Assembly: GCF_007558825.1 (NCBI RefSeq)
Contig: NZ_VLTK01000001.1
Location: 1 to 64,000, forward strand
Direction: 5' to 3'
Source of the DNA: Brevibacterium aurantiacum
GTDB taxonomy: Bacteria > Actinomycetota > Actinomycetes > Actinomycetales > Brevibacteriaceae
Length of the DNA: 64,000 nt
Shown here: piece after piece, positions 1 through 7,716 of the stretch
How the letters are laid out: each line of letters starts with the position of its first letter
Numbering within the stretch: the first letter of the stretch is position 1
Made by a program: the position numbers and the translations under genes
The notes under the pieces: generated by a model
Seen by the model: only the letters and a program-made list of their open reading frames with translations
What the model was told of the DNA's origin: nothing
The model's database searches: none

Positions 1-81
1 CACCGAGGGTGGCATCCGGGCTGTTTATCTGAGTCTTGTCGGGGGGTAGCCAAGGCGCTGGGACTGAGTTTCAATGGATGC

Positions 82-975
82 ATGAGAGCCATTTGGACCG
101 GATCGATTGCGTTTGGTCTCGTCAACGTGCCGGTGAAGCTCTACTCGGCCACCGAGAACCACGATGTCAGCATGCACCAGGTGCATGAGAAGGACGGCGG
201 ACGCATCCGCAATCAACACCGTTGTCAGGAGTGTGGGAAAGTCGTTGAGTTCGACGACATAGTCAAGGCCTACGACGACGGCGACAACCGCGTGATTCTC
301 ACAAAAGACGATTTCGAGGCCCTGCCCGCCGATGAGAACGACGATCTTGAGGTCCTCCAGTTCGTACCCAACGATCAGATCGACCCGATCATGCTGGAGA
401 AATCGTACTTCCTGGAGCCGACGTCGAAGACACCGAAGGCCTATCTGCTTCTGCGGCAGACGCTCGAAGACACCGACCGCACGGCCATCGTGAAGATCAC
501 TCTGCGCACCCGCACCCGACTGGCGATCCTGCGAGTGTGCGGAAAGGTGCTCATGATCCAGACATTGCGCTGGGCCGATGAGATCCGCGACGTCGATTTC
601 AAGGGAGTGAACTCCCAGGCGAAGATCTCCAAAAAGGAACTGGAGATGTCAGCCAAACTCGTCGAATCGTACTCGGAGGACTTCACACCGGAGGAGTTCA
701 ACGACGACTACCAGGATGAACTGCGCAAGCTCATCGACGCGAAGATCGACAAGGGAGAGACCCTCGACCTGGAGAAGGCCTTCCCTGACGAGGACGAGAA
801 TGAGGAGCCCAGCGGCGATGTCATCGATCTGATGGAGGCGCTGCGCAAATCCGTCGACACCTCACGCTCCTCGAAGAAGGGCTCGAACAGATCCGGCGCG
901 AAGAAGACGTCCGGAAAAACGTCGTCTGGAAAGTCCTCGTCTTCGAAATCAGGCGCCAAGAAGAAGACCGGATGA
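82..975 (+). CDS. ku: Ku protein, bacterial non-homologous end joining
   Basis: Ku homodimers encircle broken DNA ends and recruit ligase D in bacterial end joining. The 297-residue product opens with the classic bacterial Ku start (MRAIWTGSIAFGLVNVPVKLY) and carries the central beta-barrel region, with a small CxxC pair near residues 48-51. From about residue 255 the chain becomes a Lys/Ser/Gly-rich tail typical of actinobacterial Ku, thought to help DNA binding. No ligD lies in this window, so the partner must be elsewhere or upstream. No convincing Shine-Dalgarno precedes the ATG. Family assignment is firm; function is by homology. Confidence 0.95.
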   Translation: MRAIWTGSIAFGLVNVPVKLYSATENHDVSMHQVHEKDGGRIRNQHRCQECGKVVEFDDIVKAYDDGDNRVILTKDDFEALPADENDDLEVLQFVPNDQIDPIMLEKSYFLEPTSKTPKAYLLLRQTLEDTDRTAIVKITLRTRTRLAILRVCGKVLMIQTLRWADEIRDVDFKGVNSQAKISKKELEMSAKLVESYSEDFTPEEFNDDYQDELRKLIDAKIDKGETLDLEKAFPDEDENEEPSGDVIDLMEALRKSVDTSRSSKKGSNRSGAKKTSGKTSSGKSSSSKSGAKKKTG

Positions 976-1002
976 CGCGAAGAAAGAACCCTCAGATGAG
1001 TT

Positions 1003-1037
1003 CGCACGGTACTCCGTGCGTACTGACGAATCGTCAG
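1003..1037. terminator. Two adjacent hairpins between convergent genes
   Basis: A 7-bp stem (CGCACGG/CCGTGCG, 4-nt loop, 1003-1020) is followed by a second perfect hairpin (CTGACGA/TCGTCAG, 1-nt loop, 1023-1037). They lie between the end of ku and the end of the convergent stress gene, where a bidirectional terminator is expected. There is no T-run, so termination is inferred from position and symmetry only. Confidence 0.45.
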
Positions 1038-1059
1038 CGCTTTGGCAGCACGACTGTGA

Positions 1060-1374
1060 TCAGTTCGGCTGACCGATCACCAACAGGAGCTTTCCATTGG
1101 CGAGCTTCGCCTCGAGGCCATCGCACTCTTCTGAACCGAAGCCGAATCCGCTGAAAACGGTTCTGAGCTCAGAGTCTTCTTCGTTGTAGCGATCGGCAGC
1201 GAGGTCCGCGATATCGACAGGCTGGAATGTGGCATCGCCGACGATGCAGTCGATGCGTTCGTCATCGTGGGCGAACACATGGAGACATTCCTTCGGAACA
1301 CCCTTCGATGCTTGCTTCTTCAGCTCGTTCAGCAGCCCGATATCGTCCTGAAATGCCTTCACCATTGCTTTCAT
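1060..1374 (-). CDS. YflT / general stress protein 17M-like protein
   Basis: A small soluble protein of 104 residues without signal peptide or membrane segment. The sequence resembles the YflT (general stress protein 17M) fold: a central 'FAHDDERID' stretch followed by an acidic region and a Gly-rich end (LLLVIGQPN). No catalytic motif is visible and the biochemical role of the family is unknown. The ATG at 1374 is preceded by GAGGAG at a rather long spacing; a second in-frame ATG three codons later is possible. It is monocistronic and convergent with ku. Confidence 0.6.
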   Translation of the reverse strand: MKAMVKAFQDDIGLLNELKKQASKGVPKECLHVFAHDDERIDCIVGDATFQPVDIADLAADRYNEEDSELRTVFSGFGFGSEECDGLEAKLANGKLLLVIGQPN

Positions 1375-1438
1375 TCCAGTTCAGCTCCTCGTTCGAACCA
1401 GTGACTACCCGCAGTATCTCATCACGGTGCCGGCGACG

Positions 1439-1993
1439 TCACTGCTCGGCCAGATCTCCCTGCGGCTCGTCGGCCTTGGCCAGCGCTGTGAGAAACCGGA
1501 CGACGACCTCGCGATCATCACTGCTCATGGAGGCTGCGACATCAAAGCGGCGCGCGTGTTGGCGACCGATCGTCTCACGTGCCGCCTTGGCGGTCTGAGG
1601 AGTCACATTGATGCAGATCGTCCGCTGATCTTTGGGATGCGGTGCACGAATCAGGTGACCTGCTGCGACGAGGCGATCGATGAGCTTCGTCGTCGATGCG
1701 CTGGAGATCCCCACTTCATGGGCAATGTCCCTCGGGGTGATGATCTGGCCCTGCCTCTGCGCTTGCATGAGCATTCGAATGGCGCGCATATCACTCTCGT
1801 TGAGGCGCATATACCGTCTGGACGCCTCCGACAATGCCCGGTCTGCTTCCCGCCAGCGGCGCAGCGCCTCCATGACGGACATGCATTGCGTGATTTCGGA
1901 CTGCGTCAGCTGCGAACGATCGGAGAACTCGGGGTCGTTCGAAAAGTACTTCAATTCTGACTCCGGGTGGATTCTCCGCTCTGTACTCGACAC
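1439..1993 (-). CDS. MarR-family regulator, probable carotenoid repressor (CrtR-like)
   Basis: A winged-helix MarR regulator of 184 residues. The recognition part is around residues 85-135 ('ITPRDIAHEVGISSASTTKLIDRLVAAGHLIRAPHPKDQR'-type; the DxR wing is at 'HPKDQRT'). The N-terminus is about 40 residues longer than in minimal MarR proteins. Translation probably starts at GTG 1993. The gene is divergent from idi-crtE with only 67 bp between the starts. In Corynebacterium glutamicum the MarR protein CrtR sits divergent to crtE and responds to prenyl diphosphates, so the same role is inferred here. Related palindromic sites in three promoters of this region are its likely targets. Confidence 0.8.
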   Translation of the reverse strand: MSSTERRIHPESELKYFSNDPEFSDRSQLTQSEITQCMSVMEALRRWREADRALSEASRRYMRLNESDMRAIRMLMQAQRQGQIITPRDIAHEVGISSASTTKLIDRLVAAGHLIRAPHPKDQRTICINVTPQTAKAARETIGRQHARRFDVAASMSSDDREVVVRFLTALAKADEPQGDLAEQ

Positions 1994-2008
1994 GATGACA
2001 GCATACCG

Positions 2009-2041
2009 TTGCTATGCTAGATTAAACCTCTCGCCTGGCTA
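2009..2041 (+). promoter_or_regulatory. Two candidate operators in the marR/idi divergent promoter
   Basis: TTGCTATGCTA (2009-2019) and TCGCCTGGCTA (2031-2041) resemble the core TAGCTTAGCTA before crtB. Their starts are 22 bp apart, about two helical turns. A plausible promoter is ATGACA (1995-2000), 18-bp spacer, TAGATT (2019-2024), so both sites would overlap the -10 element and transcription start. The extended stretch GCTAACGAA after the second core is identical to the crtB site. The binding protein is inferred, not shown. Confidence 0.5.
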
Positions 2042-2060
2042 ACGAAAGTGGGTTCGAACT

Positions 2061-2609
2061 GTGGAAATGGTTGTTCTCGTCGACCGCACCGGAGACCCCA
2101 TCGGCGTGGAAGACAAAGCCGCAGTCCATGGAGTCTCCACTCCACGGCACTTGGCATTCTCATGCCATGTCGTGGACCGACGCGGCCGTCTCCTCGTCAC
2201 ACGGCGCGCACTGTCGAAGAGGACGTGGCCGGGAGTATGGACGAATTCCTTCTGCGGCCATCCCGCACCCGGGGAATCGTTTGAGGAGGCCCTCAGCCGC
2301 CGCTCCCGGTTCGAGCTCGGGCTGAGCATTGATCGCATCACCTGCGCCGTCCCCGACTTTGCCTACGTCGCCCGTGACGCCTCCGGAATCGAAGAGAACG
2401 AACTCTGCCCCGTCTTCATCGCCCGGGCCACATCGTCGATGGCACCCAATCCCGCCGAGGTGGCCCAGACTCAGTGGACGACGGTCGCGGAGCTGACAAC
2501 GGCGATCGACTCGGCTCCATGGGCGTTCAGCCCGTGGTTGGTCGAGCACTTCCCCGAACTTGCACCACATATCGCCGAGCACATTGCCGAGGCAGGATTC
2601 TATGACTGA
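2061..2609 (+). CDS. idi: Isopentenyl-diphosphate delta-isomerase, type I
   Basis: Interconverts isopentenyl and dimethylallyl diphosphate, supplying the starter for prenyl chain growth. The 182-residue Nudix-fold protein shows the diagnostic 'TWPGVWTNSFCGHP' segment (residues 55-68) with catalytic Cys65 and metal-binding His67. The acidic pair in 'GIEENELCP' (about 108-115) supplies the catalytic Glu. It heads the carotenoid operon, and its stop codon lies inside the crtE start region (8-nt overlap), so the two are translationally coupled. It is likely controlled by the divergent MarR protein. Confidence 0.95.
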   Translation: MEMVVLVDRTGDPIGVEDKAAVHGVSTPRHLAFSCHVVDRRGRLLVTRRALSKRTWPGVWTNSFCGHPAPGESFEEALSRRSRFELGLSIDRITCAVPDFAYVARDASGIEENELCPVFIARATSSMAPNPAEVAQTQWTTVAELTTAIDSAPWAFSPWLVEHFPELAPHIAEHIAEAGFYD

Positions 2610-3666
2610 TTCCATCACCCCGCTCGATGACATCGCGTTCTCGTTCCAGGACCGGCTCGCGCAGGTGCTCGCGGAGGGACGGCAACGGTCTCGCGGCGGC
2701 TCTCCACAGTACGGGCAGCTCTGGGAGTCGCTGACGCGTATGGCCACGGGCGGTAAGTTGATCCGGCCGCGACTGCTCATGGATGCCCATCGCAGTCTGG
2801 GCGGAGGCGACCAGGCAGCCGCCGTCGATGCGGCCTGTGCAATGCAGCTGCTGCACATCGCCCTCGTCATCCATGACGATGTCATCGACAACGACACCGT
2901 CCGCCGTGGTGAGGCGAACATCTCCGGAGAGTTCGCCTCCGACGCGATGCGCCGCAGTGCCGGCCGACGTGAGGCTCAGGCGTGGGGAAACGCAACAGCA
3001 CTGCTGGGCGGTGACCTGATGCTCACCCTCGCCCATTCTCTGCTGGCTCGGCTCGATGTCGACGACGCCAAGCGCCGGGCCATCCTCGACATCTTCGATG
3101 ACACTGTGTTCCAGAGCGCGGCGGGAGAACACTCCGATGTATGGCTGAGCCTGCATCTGGAAGAGGCGCGTTCACAGGAAGTCCTTGAGATGGCCGGACA
3201 GAAGACCGCCGTGTACTCGTTTCAGGCGCCTCTGCTCATCGCGGCCGTTCTGGCTGGGGCCAACACCGCACTCGCTGAGGAACTGGCCGCCATCGCTGTG
3301 CAGATCGGCGTGGTCTACCAGCTGCGCGATGACGTCCTCGGCCTGTTCGGGGACGAGCAGGTGACGGGAAAGTCCAACTTCAGCGACCTCCGCGAGGGCA
3401 AAGAGACATTGCTCATCGCCTTCGCCCGGTCTGATCCCTCGTGGGCAGACGTCCAGCACCTCTTCGGGGACAGGATGCTGAGCACCGCCGATGGCCATCG
3501 GCTGCGCAAAGTCGTCGAGGAATCCGGTGCGCTCGTCTTCGTCGAGTCCATCATCTCCGAACGCTGTGAGGGCCTGTACCGATTCATTCGAGAATCGACT
3601 CTGCCACCCGCGTTGCGTCATCAGCTCATCGAACTGACCTCCGAGTGCAATCGCCGCACCGCATGA
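2602..3666 (+). CDS. crtE: Geranylgeranyl diphosphate synthase
   Basis: A trans-prenyltransferase that builds C20 geranylgeranyl diphosphate, the substrate of phytoene synthase. The 354-residue product has both Asp-rich motifs: DDVID (about 92-96) followed by the RRG turn, and 'RDDVLGLFGD' (about 242-251). I chose ATG 2602, preceded by GAGGCAGG and overlapping the idi stop, over an upstream in-frame ATG at 2560 deep inside idi. It overlaps the P450 gene by ATGA at its end. Chain-length specificity for C20 is inferred from the operon; the motifs alone fit FPP or GGPP synthases. Confidence 0.93.
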   Translation: MTDSITPLDDIAFSFQDRLAQVLAEGRQRSRGGSPQYGQLWESLTRMATGGKLIRPRLLMDAHRSLGGGDQAAAVDAACAMQLLHIALVIHDDVIDNDTVRRGEANISGEFASDAMRRSAGRREAQAWGNATALLGGDLMLTLAHSLLARLDVDDAKRRAILDIFDDTVFQSAAGEHSDVWLSLHLEEARSQEVLEMAGQKTAVYSFQAPLLIAAVLAGANTALAEELAAIAVQIGVVYQLRDDVLGLFGDEQVTGKSNFSDLREGKETLLIAFARSDPSWADVQHLFGDRMLSTADGHRLRKVVEESGALVFVESIISERCEGLYRFIRESTLPPALRHQLIELTSECNRRTA

Positions 3667-4892
3667 ACTCGCTGCCCATGCGCAAGGCTCTCAGGGACGA
3701 TGAGAGGACAGAGCCCCGAATCGACCATGAGCAAGACATGTGGAGGATCCGGTCGTTCGAGGCGGCTCGGCAGGTGCTGCGTGCCCGCCGACAGACCACG
3801 CAGGCCGGATTCACCGCGGAGAAGATTCCGCGGGGCTACTTTCGCCATCATCCGATCCTGATCTCCGATGGTGATGATCACGATGCGCAACGCAGAGAAG
3901 TCGCGCGGTTCTTCGCCCCTTCCGTGGTCTCGGCCAAGTACGGAGATTTCATCAACGACCGCGCTCAGGCCATCATCGACGATGCCGTCGCGGAGGGCAC
4001 ATGCCGCCTTGACGACCTCGCTCTGGACTACTCGGTCGAGGTCACCGCCACGGTAGTGGGGCTGACCGAATCGTCGGTTGCCGGAATGTCCAAGCGCCTC
4101 GTCGGATTCTTCAAACAGCCCCCGGTCGACCTCTCCGCTCCATCGATGGGACGCACACCTCGGCAGTGGATGCAGGCGGCCATCAACGGACTCGTCCCGA
4201 TCGCGCGGTTCTACTCCGCCGATGTGCGACCGGCGATCCGCGCCCGTCGCGCACGGCGACGTGACGATGTCCTCTCCCATCTGCTTGACGCCGGATACGG
4301 CACTGCCGACATCCTCGTCGAATGCATGACCTATGGCACTGCGGGCATGGTCACTACTCGTGAATTCATCTCTATGGCGTGTTGGCACCTGCTGTCTGAC
4401 GACGAGTTGGGCCGCACATATCGTCAGGCGCCACAACCGGCCAGGTTGGCGATGCTGGAAGAGATCATCCGCCTCGACCCGGTGGTCGGCCACCTCTACC
4501 GGCGGGCACAGACCGATATCGACATCACCGACGACGGTCGCGTCCACACCATCTCCCAAGGCGATCTGATCGACGTGTGCGTCCAGCAGACGAACGCCGA
4601 TCCGCAGGTGATGGGGGCGAGCCCGGATGCTCTCTGCCCGAGACGGGAGCGGAAGCAGGGAACGCCTGCAGCGGGATTGAGCTTCAGCGACGGAGCACAC
4701 AGCTGCCCCGGTCAAGCATTGGCGCTGTTCGAAACCGATGCCCTCCTGCACCCGCTGCTGGCCCGTCGACCCCGCATTCTCCGTGAACCCTCGATCAGCT
4801 GGGACAACCTCATCGAGGGGTATCGCCTGCGCGGCTTGGATCTGAGCCTGATGGACAGGTCGCGCCCAGCAGCCACGAGAGAGCCGATATGA
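3663..4892 (+). CDS. Cytochrome P450, probable aryl-carotenoid hydroxylase
   Basis: A 409-residue soluble P450. The haem-ligand motif is 'FSDGAHSCPG' near residue 341 (Cys about 348), the K-helix ExxR is in 'LEEIIRLDP', and the I-helix is represented by 'TAGMVTTRE'. The start overlaps crtE by ATGA, and crtYc overlaps its end the same way, so it is an integral member of the pigment operon. In Brevibacterium linens a P450-dependent step is reported for hydroxylating isorenieratene to its 3-hydroxy and 3,3'-dihydroxy forms; that role is inferred here from position. No ferredoxin gene is adjacent, so the electron donor is elsewhere. Confidence 0.88.
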   Translation: MNSLPMRKALRDDERTEPRIDHEQDMWRIRSFEAARQVLRARRQTTQAGFTAEKIPRGYFRHHPILISDGDDHDAQRREVARFFAPSVVSAKYGDFINDRAQAIIDDAVAEGTCRLDDLALDYSVEVTATVVGLTESSVAGMSKRLVGFFKQPPVDLSAPSMGRTPRQWMQAAINGLVPIARFYSADVRPAIRARRARRRDDVLSHLLDAGYGTADILVECMTYGTAGMVTTREFISMACWHLLSDDELGRTYRQAPQPARLAMLEEIIRLDPVVGHLYRRAQTDIDITDDGRVHTISQGDLIDVCVQQTNADPQVMGASPDALCPRRERKQGTPAAGLSFSDGAHSCPGQALALFETDALLHPLLARRPRILREPSISWDNLIEGYRLRGLDLSLMDRSRPAATREPI

Positions 4893-5242
4893 GCTCATTC
4901 CAATATCTGGCGCTGATGGGTGCCTGCCTGCTGATCACACTTCCTCTGGAACTGGTGTTCTCCGCCAGGGTGTATCGACGCTGGAAGATCCTGGTCGGAT
5001 CTCTTGTTCCGATCGTCCTCATCTTCTCACTCTGGGACATCGTCGCCATTTCCCGCGATCACTGGACCTACAACCCGAAGTACGTCACCGGCATCCACCT
5101 CGGCGACCTTCCGTTGGAAGAGATCGTCTTCTTCATCGTCATCCCGATCTGCGCTCTGCTCAGTTACGAAGCTGTGGGCACCGTGCTCGAATTCTTCGCC
5201 AAGAAGGCCAAGAGCAGAAGGGGAGGCAATGATGGTGCCTGA
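4889..5242 (+). CDS. crtYc: Lycopene cyclase subunit C (CrtYc)
   Basis: One half of the heterodimeric actinobacterial lycopene beta-cyclase, which closes the ionone rings of lycopene in the membrane. The 117-residue protein has about three membrane segments and the family signature 'LPLEEIVFFIVIP' near residues 72-84, whose acidic pair is thought to take part in ring closure. The start overlaps the P450 stop by ATGA. It is followed, with a 14-nt overlap, by its partner crtYd. Confidence 0.93.
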   Translation: MSSFQYLALMGACLLITLPLELVFSARVYRRWKILVGSLVPIVLIFSLWDIVAISRDHWTYNPKYVTGIHLGDLPLEEIVFFIVIPICALLSYEAVGTVLEFFAKKAKSRRGGNDGA

Positions 5243-5555
5243 ATACACGCTGATGACGATCCTCGGAATGGTGGTCGTCATCGGGCTCGAGGTCTTCGTC
5301 TTCCGCAGCGGGATCTTCCGACGCGCGAAGTACTGGGTCGCGCTCGCCATCTGTCTGGGATTCCAATGCCTGGTCGACGGATGGCTGACCAAACTGACCG
5401 ACCCCATCGTCATCTACAACCCGTCTCAGTTCCTGAATCTGCGCTTCCCCTGGGACATCCCGATCGAAGACTTCGGATTCGGATTCGCCATGATCACCTC
5501 TGTGCTCATGATGTGGCAGTGGCAGCTCAACCGTCTGCAGAAGGGCACCGAATGA
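5229..5555 (+). CDS. crtYd: Lycopene cyclase subunit D (CrtYd)
   Basis: The second half of the heterodimeric lycopene cyclase, 108 residues with three hydrophobic segments. It carries the matching signature 'IPIEDFGFGFAM' near residue 82-93 and the 'DPIVIYNP' stretch characteristic of the fold. GGGGAGG at 5220-5226 serves two consecutive ATG codons (5229 and 5232); either may be used. Its stop overlaps the crtU start by ATGA. Confidence 0.92.
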   Translation: MMVPEYTLMTILGMVVVIGLEVFVFRSGIFRRAKYWVALAICLGFQCLVDGWLTKLTDPIVIYNPSQFLNLRFPWDIPIEDFGFGFAMITSVLMMWQWQLNRLQKGTE

Positions 5556-7144
5556 CACCTGGACCACGACCCAGAGATCGACGTGCTGAGAACATCCCAG
5601 CACCGCAGGGACGTCCTCGCCCTCTCAGACCCAAACGGGTCACGGTCATCGGCGGGGGCATCGCGGGATTGTCCGCGGCCACGATCCTCGCCGAACACGG
5701 CGTCAAGGTCACTGTGATCGAGGCCGAGGACCACCTCGGCGGACGTGTGGGGGCGTGGCCGGTCGAGGCCGATCGGACCATGAGCCGAGGATTCCACGCC
5801 TTCTTTCGGCAGTACTACAACCTTCGCGATCTGCTCAGTCGGGCAGATCCCGAGCTCCACCGGCTGGAGCCCGTCGACGACTACCCTCTCACCCATCGCC
5901 GAGGCCTCACGGACACCTTCGCCTCGATCCCCCGAACTCCACCGTTCAATCTCCTCGGCTTCGTCTGGCGGAGTCCGACGTTCCCTCTGCATCGGCTCCT
6001 CGACGTCGACATCCCGGCTGCGGTGGAACTCATCGACGTCGAGTTTCCCGCCACCTACCGACAATACGACGGTGAGTCCGCGGCAGACTTCCTCGACCGG
6101 CTGCGCTTCCCCGAGGAGGCCCGCCATCTGGCTCTTGAGGTGTTCGCACGCTCATTCTTCGCCGATCCGGCCGATTTCTCCGCCGGAGAGCTCATCGCCA
6201 TGTTCCACACCTACTTCGCGGGATCGGCCGAGGGGCTGCTCTTCGACGTCCCCGTCGATGACTACGACACCGCGCTCTGGGCTCCGCTGGCCGACTATCT
6301 CACCGAGCTGGGGGTGCAGATCCGCACCGGTGAGATGGTGACCTCCCTTGAAGCCACGTCCTCCGGCTGGATGGTGTCGACCGGTGACCACGAGGTCCAC
6401 GGGGACGCTGTGGTTCTCGCCGCCGACCCCGCGCGAGCCCGCGAGCTGCTGAGAGCCAGCCACGACTCGATCGTGCCCACCGCTGTCACCGCACAGGAGT
6501 GGCTTGAAAACATCGATTCACTGACCAACGCACCCGCCTTCGCGGTGCTTCGTCTCTGGCTCGGTGCACCCGTGGCTGACCACCGATCGGCGTTCCTCGG
6601 CACCAGCGGATACGACGTCCTCGACAATGTCTCGGTGCTCGAACGCTTCGAGGACGGTGCCAGCCGGTGGGCGCAATCTCACCACGGCTCGGTCCTGGAA
6701 CTCCACGCCTACGCGCTCGACATCGACGCCGATCCATCCGAGCAGGACAGGGCGAGCATCGTGGCCCGCCTGCTCTCCGACCTGCATCAGGTCTACCCCG
6801 AAACCGCCCATCTGCCCATCGTCGACCAGGAGCTGCTCATCACAGCAGACTGCCCGTTGACGGACACGCGCCCCTGGGATGAGCGCCCCGAAGCCGTCAC
6901 CCCGGTTCCGGGACTGGTCGTCGCCGGTGACTATGTGCGATGCAATCTCCCGGTGGCGCTGATGGAACGCGCTGCGACGACCGGTTATATGGCGGCCAAC
7001 CACCTGCTCTCCTCGTGGAGGGTCGAGGGGACCCCGCTGTGGTCACCACCGACTCGCGGACTGCTGAGACGCGGGGTGCTCGGGCGCCTGGGGCGCGGGG
7101 TGTTGGGGCGCCTGGGGCGTGGGGTGTTGGGGCAGGCTAGGTAG
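5552..7144 (+). CDS. crtU: Beta-carotene desaturase/methyltransferase (aryl ring forming)
   Basis: CrtU desaturates the ionone rings of beta-carotene with methyl migration to give the aromatic rings of isorenieratene. The 530-residue flavoprotein has an FAD dinucleotide fold at the N-terminus (VTVIGGGIAGLSAA, about residue 31), the 'DHLGGRVGAW' segment, and a C-terminal FAD-contact region 'VPGLVVAGDYVRC'. It begins at the ATGA overlap with crtYd. The last 24 residues are an imperfect tandem repeat, RGVLGRLG, that has no counterpart in the enzyme fold and looks like a late extension. It is the last gene of the idi operon. Confidence 0.93.
   Translation: MTPGPRPRDRRAENIPAPQGRPRPLRPKRVTVIGGGIAGLSAATILAEHGVKVTVIEAEDHLGGRVGAWPVEADRTMSRGFHAFFRQYYNLRDLLSRADPELHRLEPVDDYPLTHRRGLTDTFASIPRTPPFNLLGFVWRSPTFPLHRLLDVDIPAAVELIDVEFPATYRQYDGESAADFLDRLRFPEEARHLALEVFARSFFADPADFSAGELIAMFHTYFAGSAEGLLFDVPVDDYDTALWAPLADYLTELGVQIRTGEMVTSLEATSSGWMVSTGDHEVHGDAVVLAADPARARELLRASHDSIVPTAVTAQEWLENIDSLTNAPAFAVLRLWLGAPVADHRSAFLGTSGYDVLDNVSVLERFEDGASRWAQSHHGSVLELHAYALDIDADPSEQDRASIVARLLSDLHQVYPETAHLPIVDQELLITADCPLTDTRPWDERPEAVTPVPGLVVAGDYVRCNLPVALMERAATTGYMAANHLLSSWRVEGTPLWSPPTRGLLRRGVLGRLGRGVLGRLGRGVLGQAR
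7070..7141 (+). repeat. 24-bp tandem repeat at the 3' end of crtU
   Basis: Two full units and one partial unit of a 24-bp repeat (7070-7093, 7094-7117, 7118-7132) encode the octapeptide RGVLGRLG in frame. It is very G-rich, so copy number could vary by slippage, and it ends just before the stop codon. Confidence 0.8.
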
Positions 7145-7233
7145 ATGAGACGCCGCCTGCCAGAGTTCACGCGACGACACCGCCGACCGCCTGCTTCCGA
7201 ACGAGCATCACTGCAAATCACAGAGAGGAACTC

Positions 7234-7716
7234 ATGAGCACTGACTGGAAACGCTTCATCCTTCCGTCGGCTCTGTGTGCCGGAGCAGCCACACTCGGTG
7301 CACTCGGCACGAAGGTCGATACTGCTTGGTACTCGAATCTGAAGAAGCCTGCATGGCAACCACCGGGCCAGGTCTTCGGTCCCGCGTGGACAACCTTGTA
7401 TTCGTTGACAGCATTCGCATCGGGCCGCGTTCTGAATCGCTTGCCGAACAAGCGGGACCGACGAGCGTACCTGGAAGAGTTGGGCGCGAACATGGCAGTC
7501 AATGTGGCATGGAGTTGGCTGTTCTTCTCCGCTCGGCGACCGGATGCTTCTCTCCTCACCTCGGCCGTGTTGGAAGCATCGACGCTGAGACTGCTGACGA
7601 AGGCCGCAAAGGTCGATCGGGTGTCGGCTGCAGCACTCGCACCGTACGCGGCGTGGGTGGGATTCGCGACCGTTCTCAACGCGGAGATCCTGCGTCTCAA
7701 TCCGAGCGGTCGCTGA
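7234..7716 (+). CDS. tspO: TspO/MBR family membrane protein
   Basis: A five-helix tryptophan-rich sensory/translocator protein that binds porphyrins and tetrapyrroles and is linked to light- and oxygen-dependent pigment control in other bacteria. The 160-residue sequence has the family hallmark 'WYSNLKKPAWQPPGQVFGPAWTTLY' spread over residues about 30-55 and 'NVAWSWLFF' in helix 3. It has a good ribosome site (AGAGAGGAACTC-ATG). It overlaps the photolyase start (TGATG), so the two are co-translated. Placement between carotenoid genes and a photolyase fits a light or oxidative stress role. Confidence 0.88.
   Translation: MSTDWKRFILPSALCAGAATLGALGTKVDTAWYSNLKKPAWQPPGQVFGPAWTTLYSLTAFASGRVLNRLPNKRDRRAYLEELGANMAVNVAWSWLFFSARRPDASLLTSAVLEASTLRLLTKAAKVDRVSAAALAPYAAWVGFATVLNAEILRLNPSGR

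Noticed and set aside
441-1007. Long minus-strand frames inside ku
   Set aside because: They mirror the Lys/Ser-rich ku coding sequence and have no recognisable protein features.
2160-3156. Overlapping minus-strand frames across idi and crtE
   Set aside because: They are by-products of high G+C content opposite well-supported enzymes.
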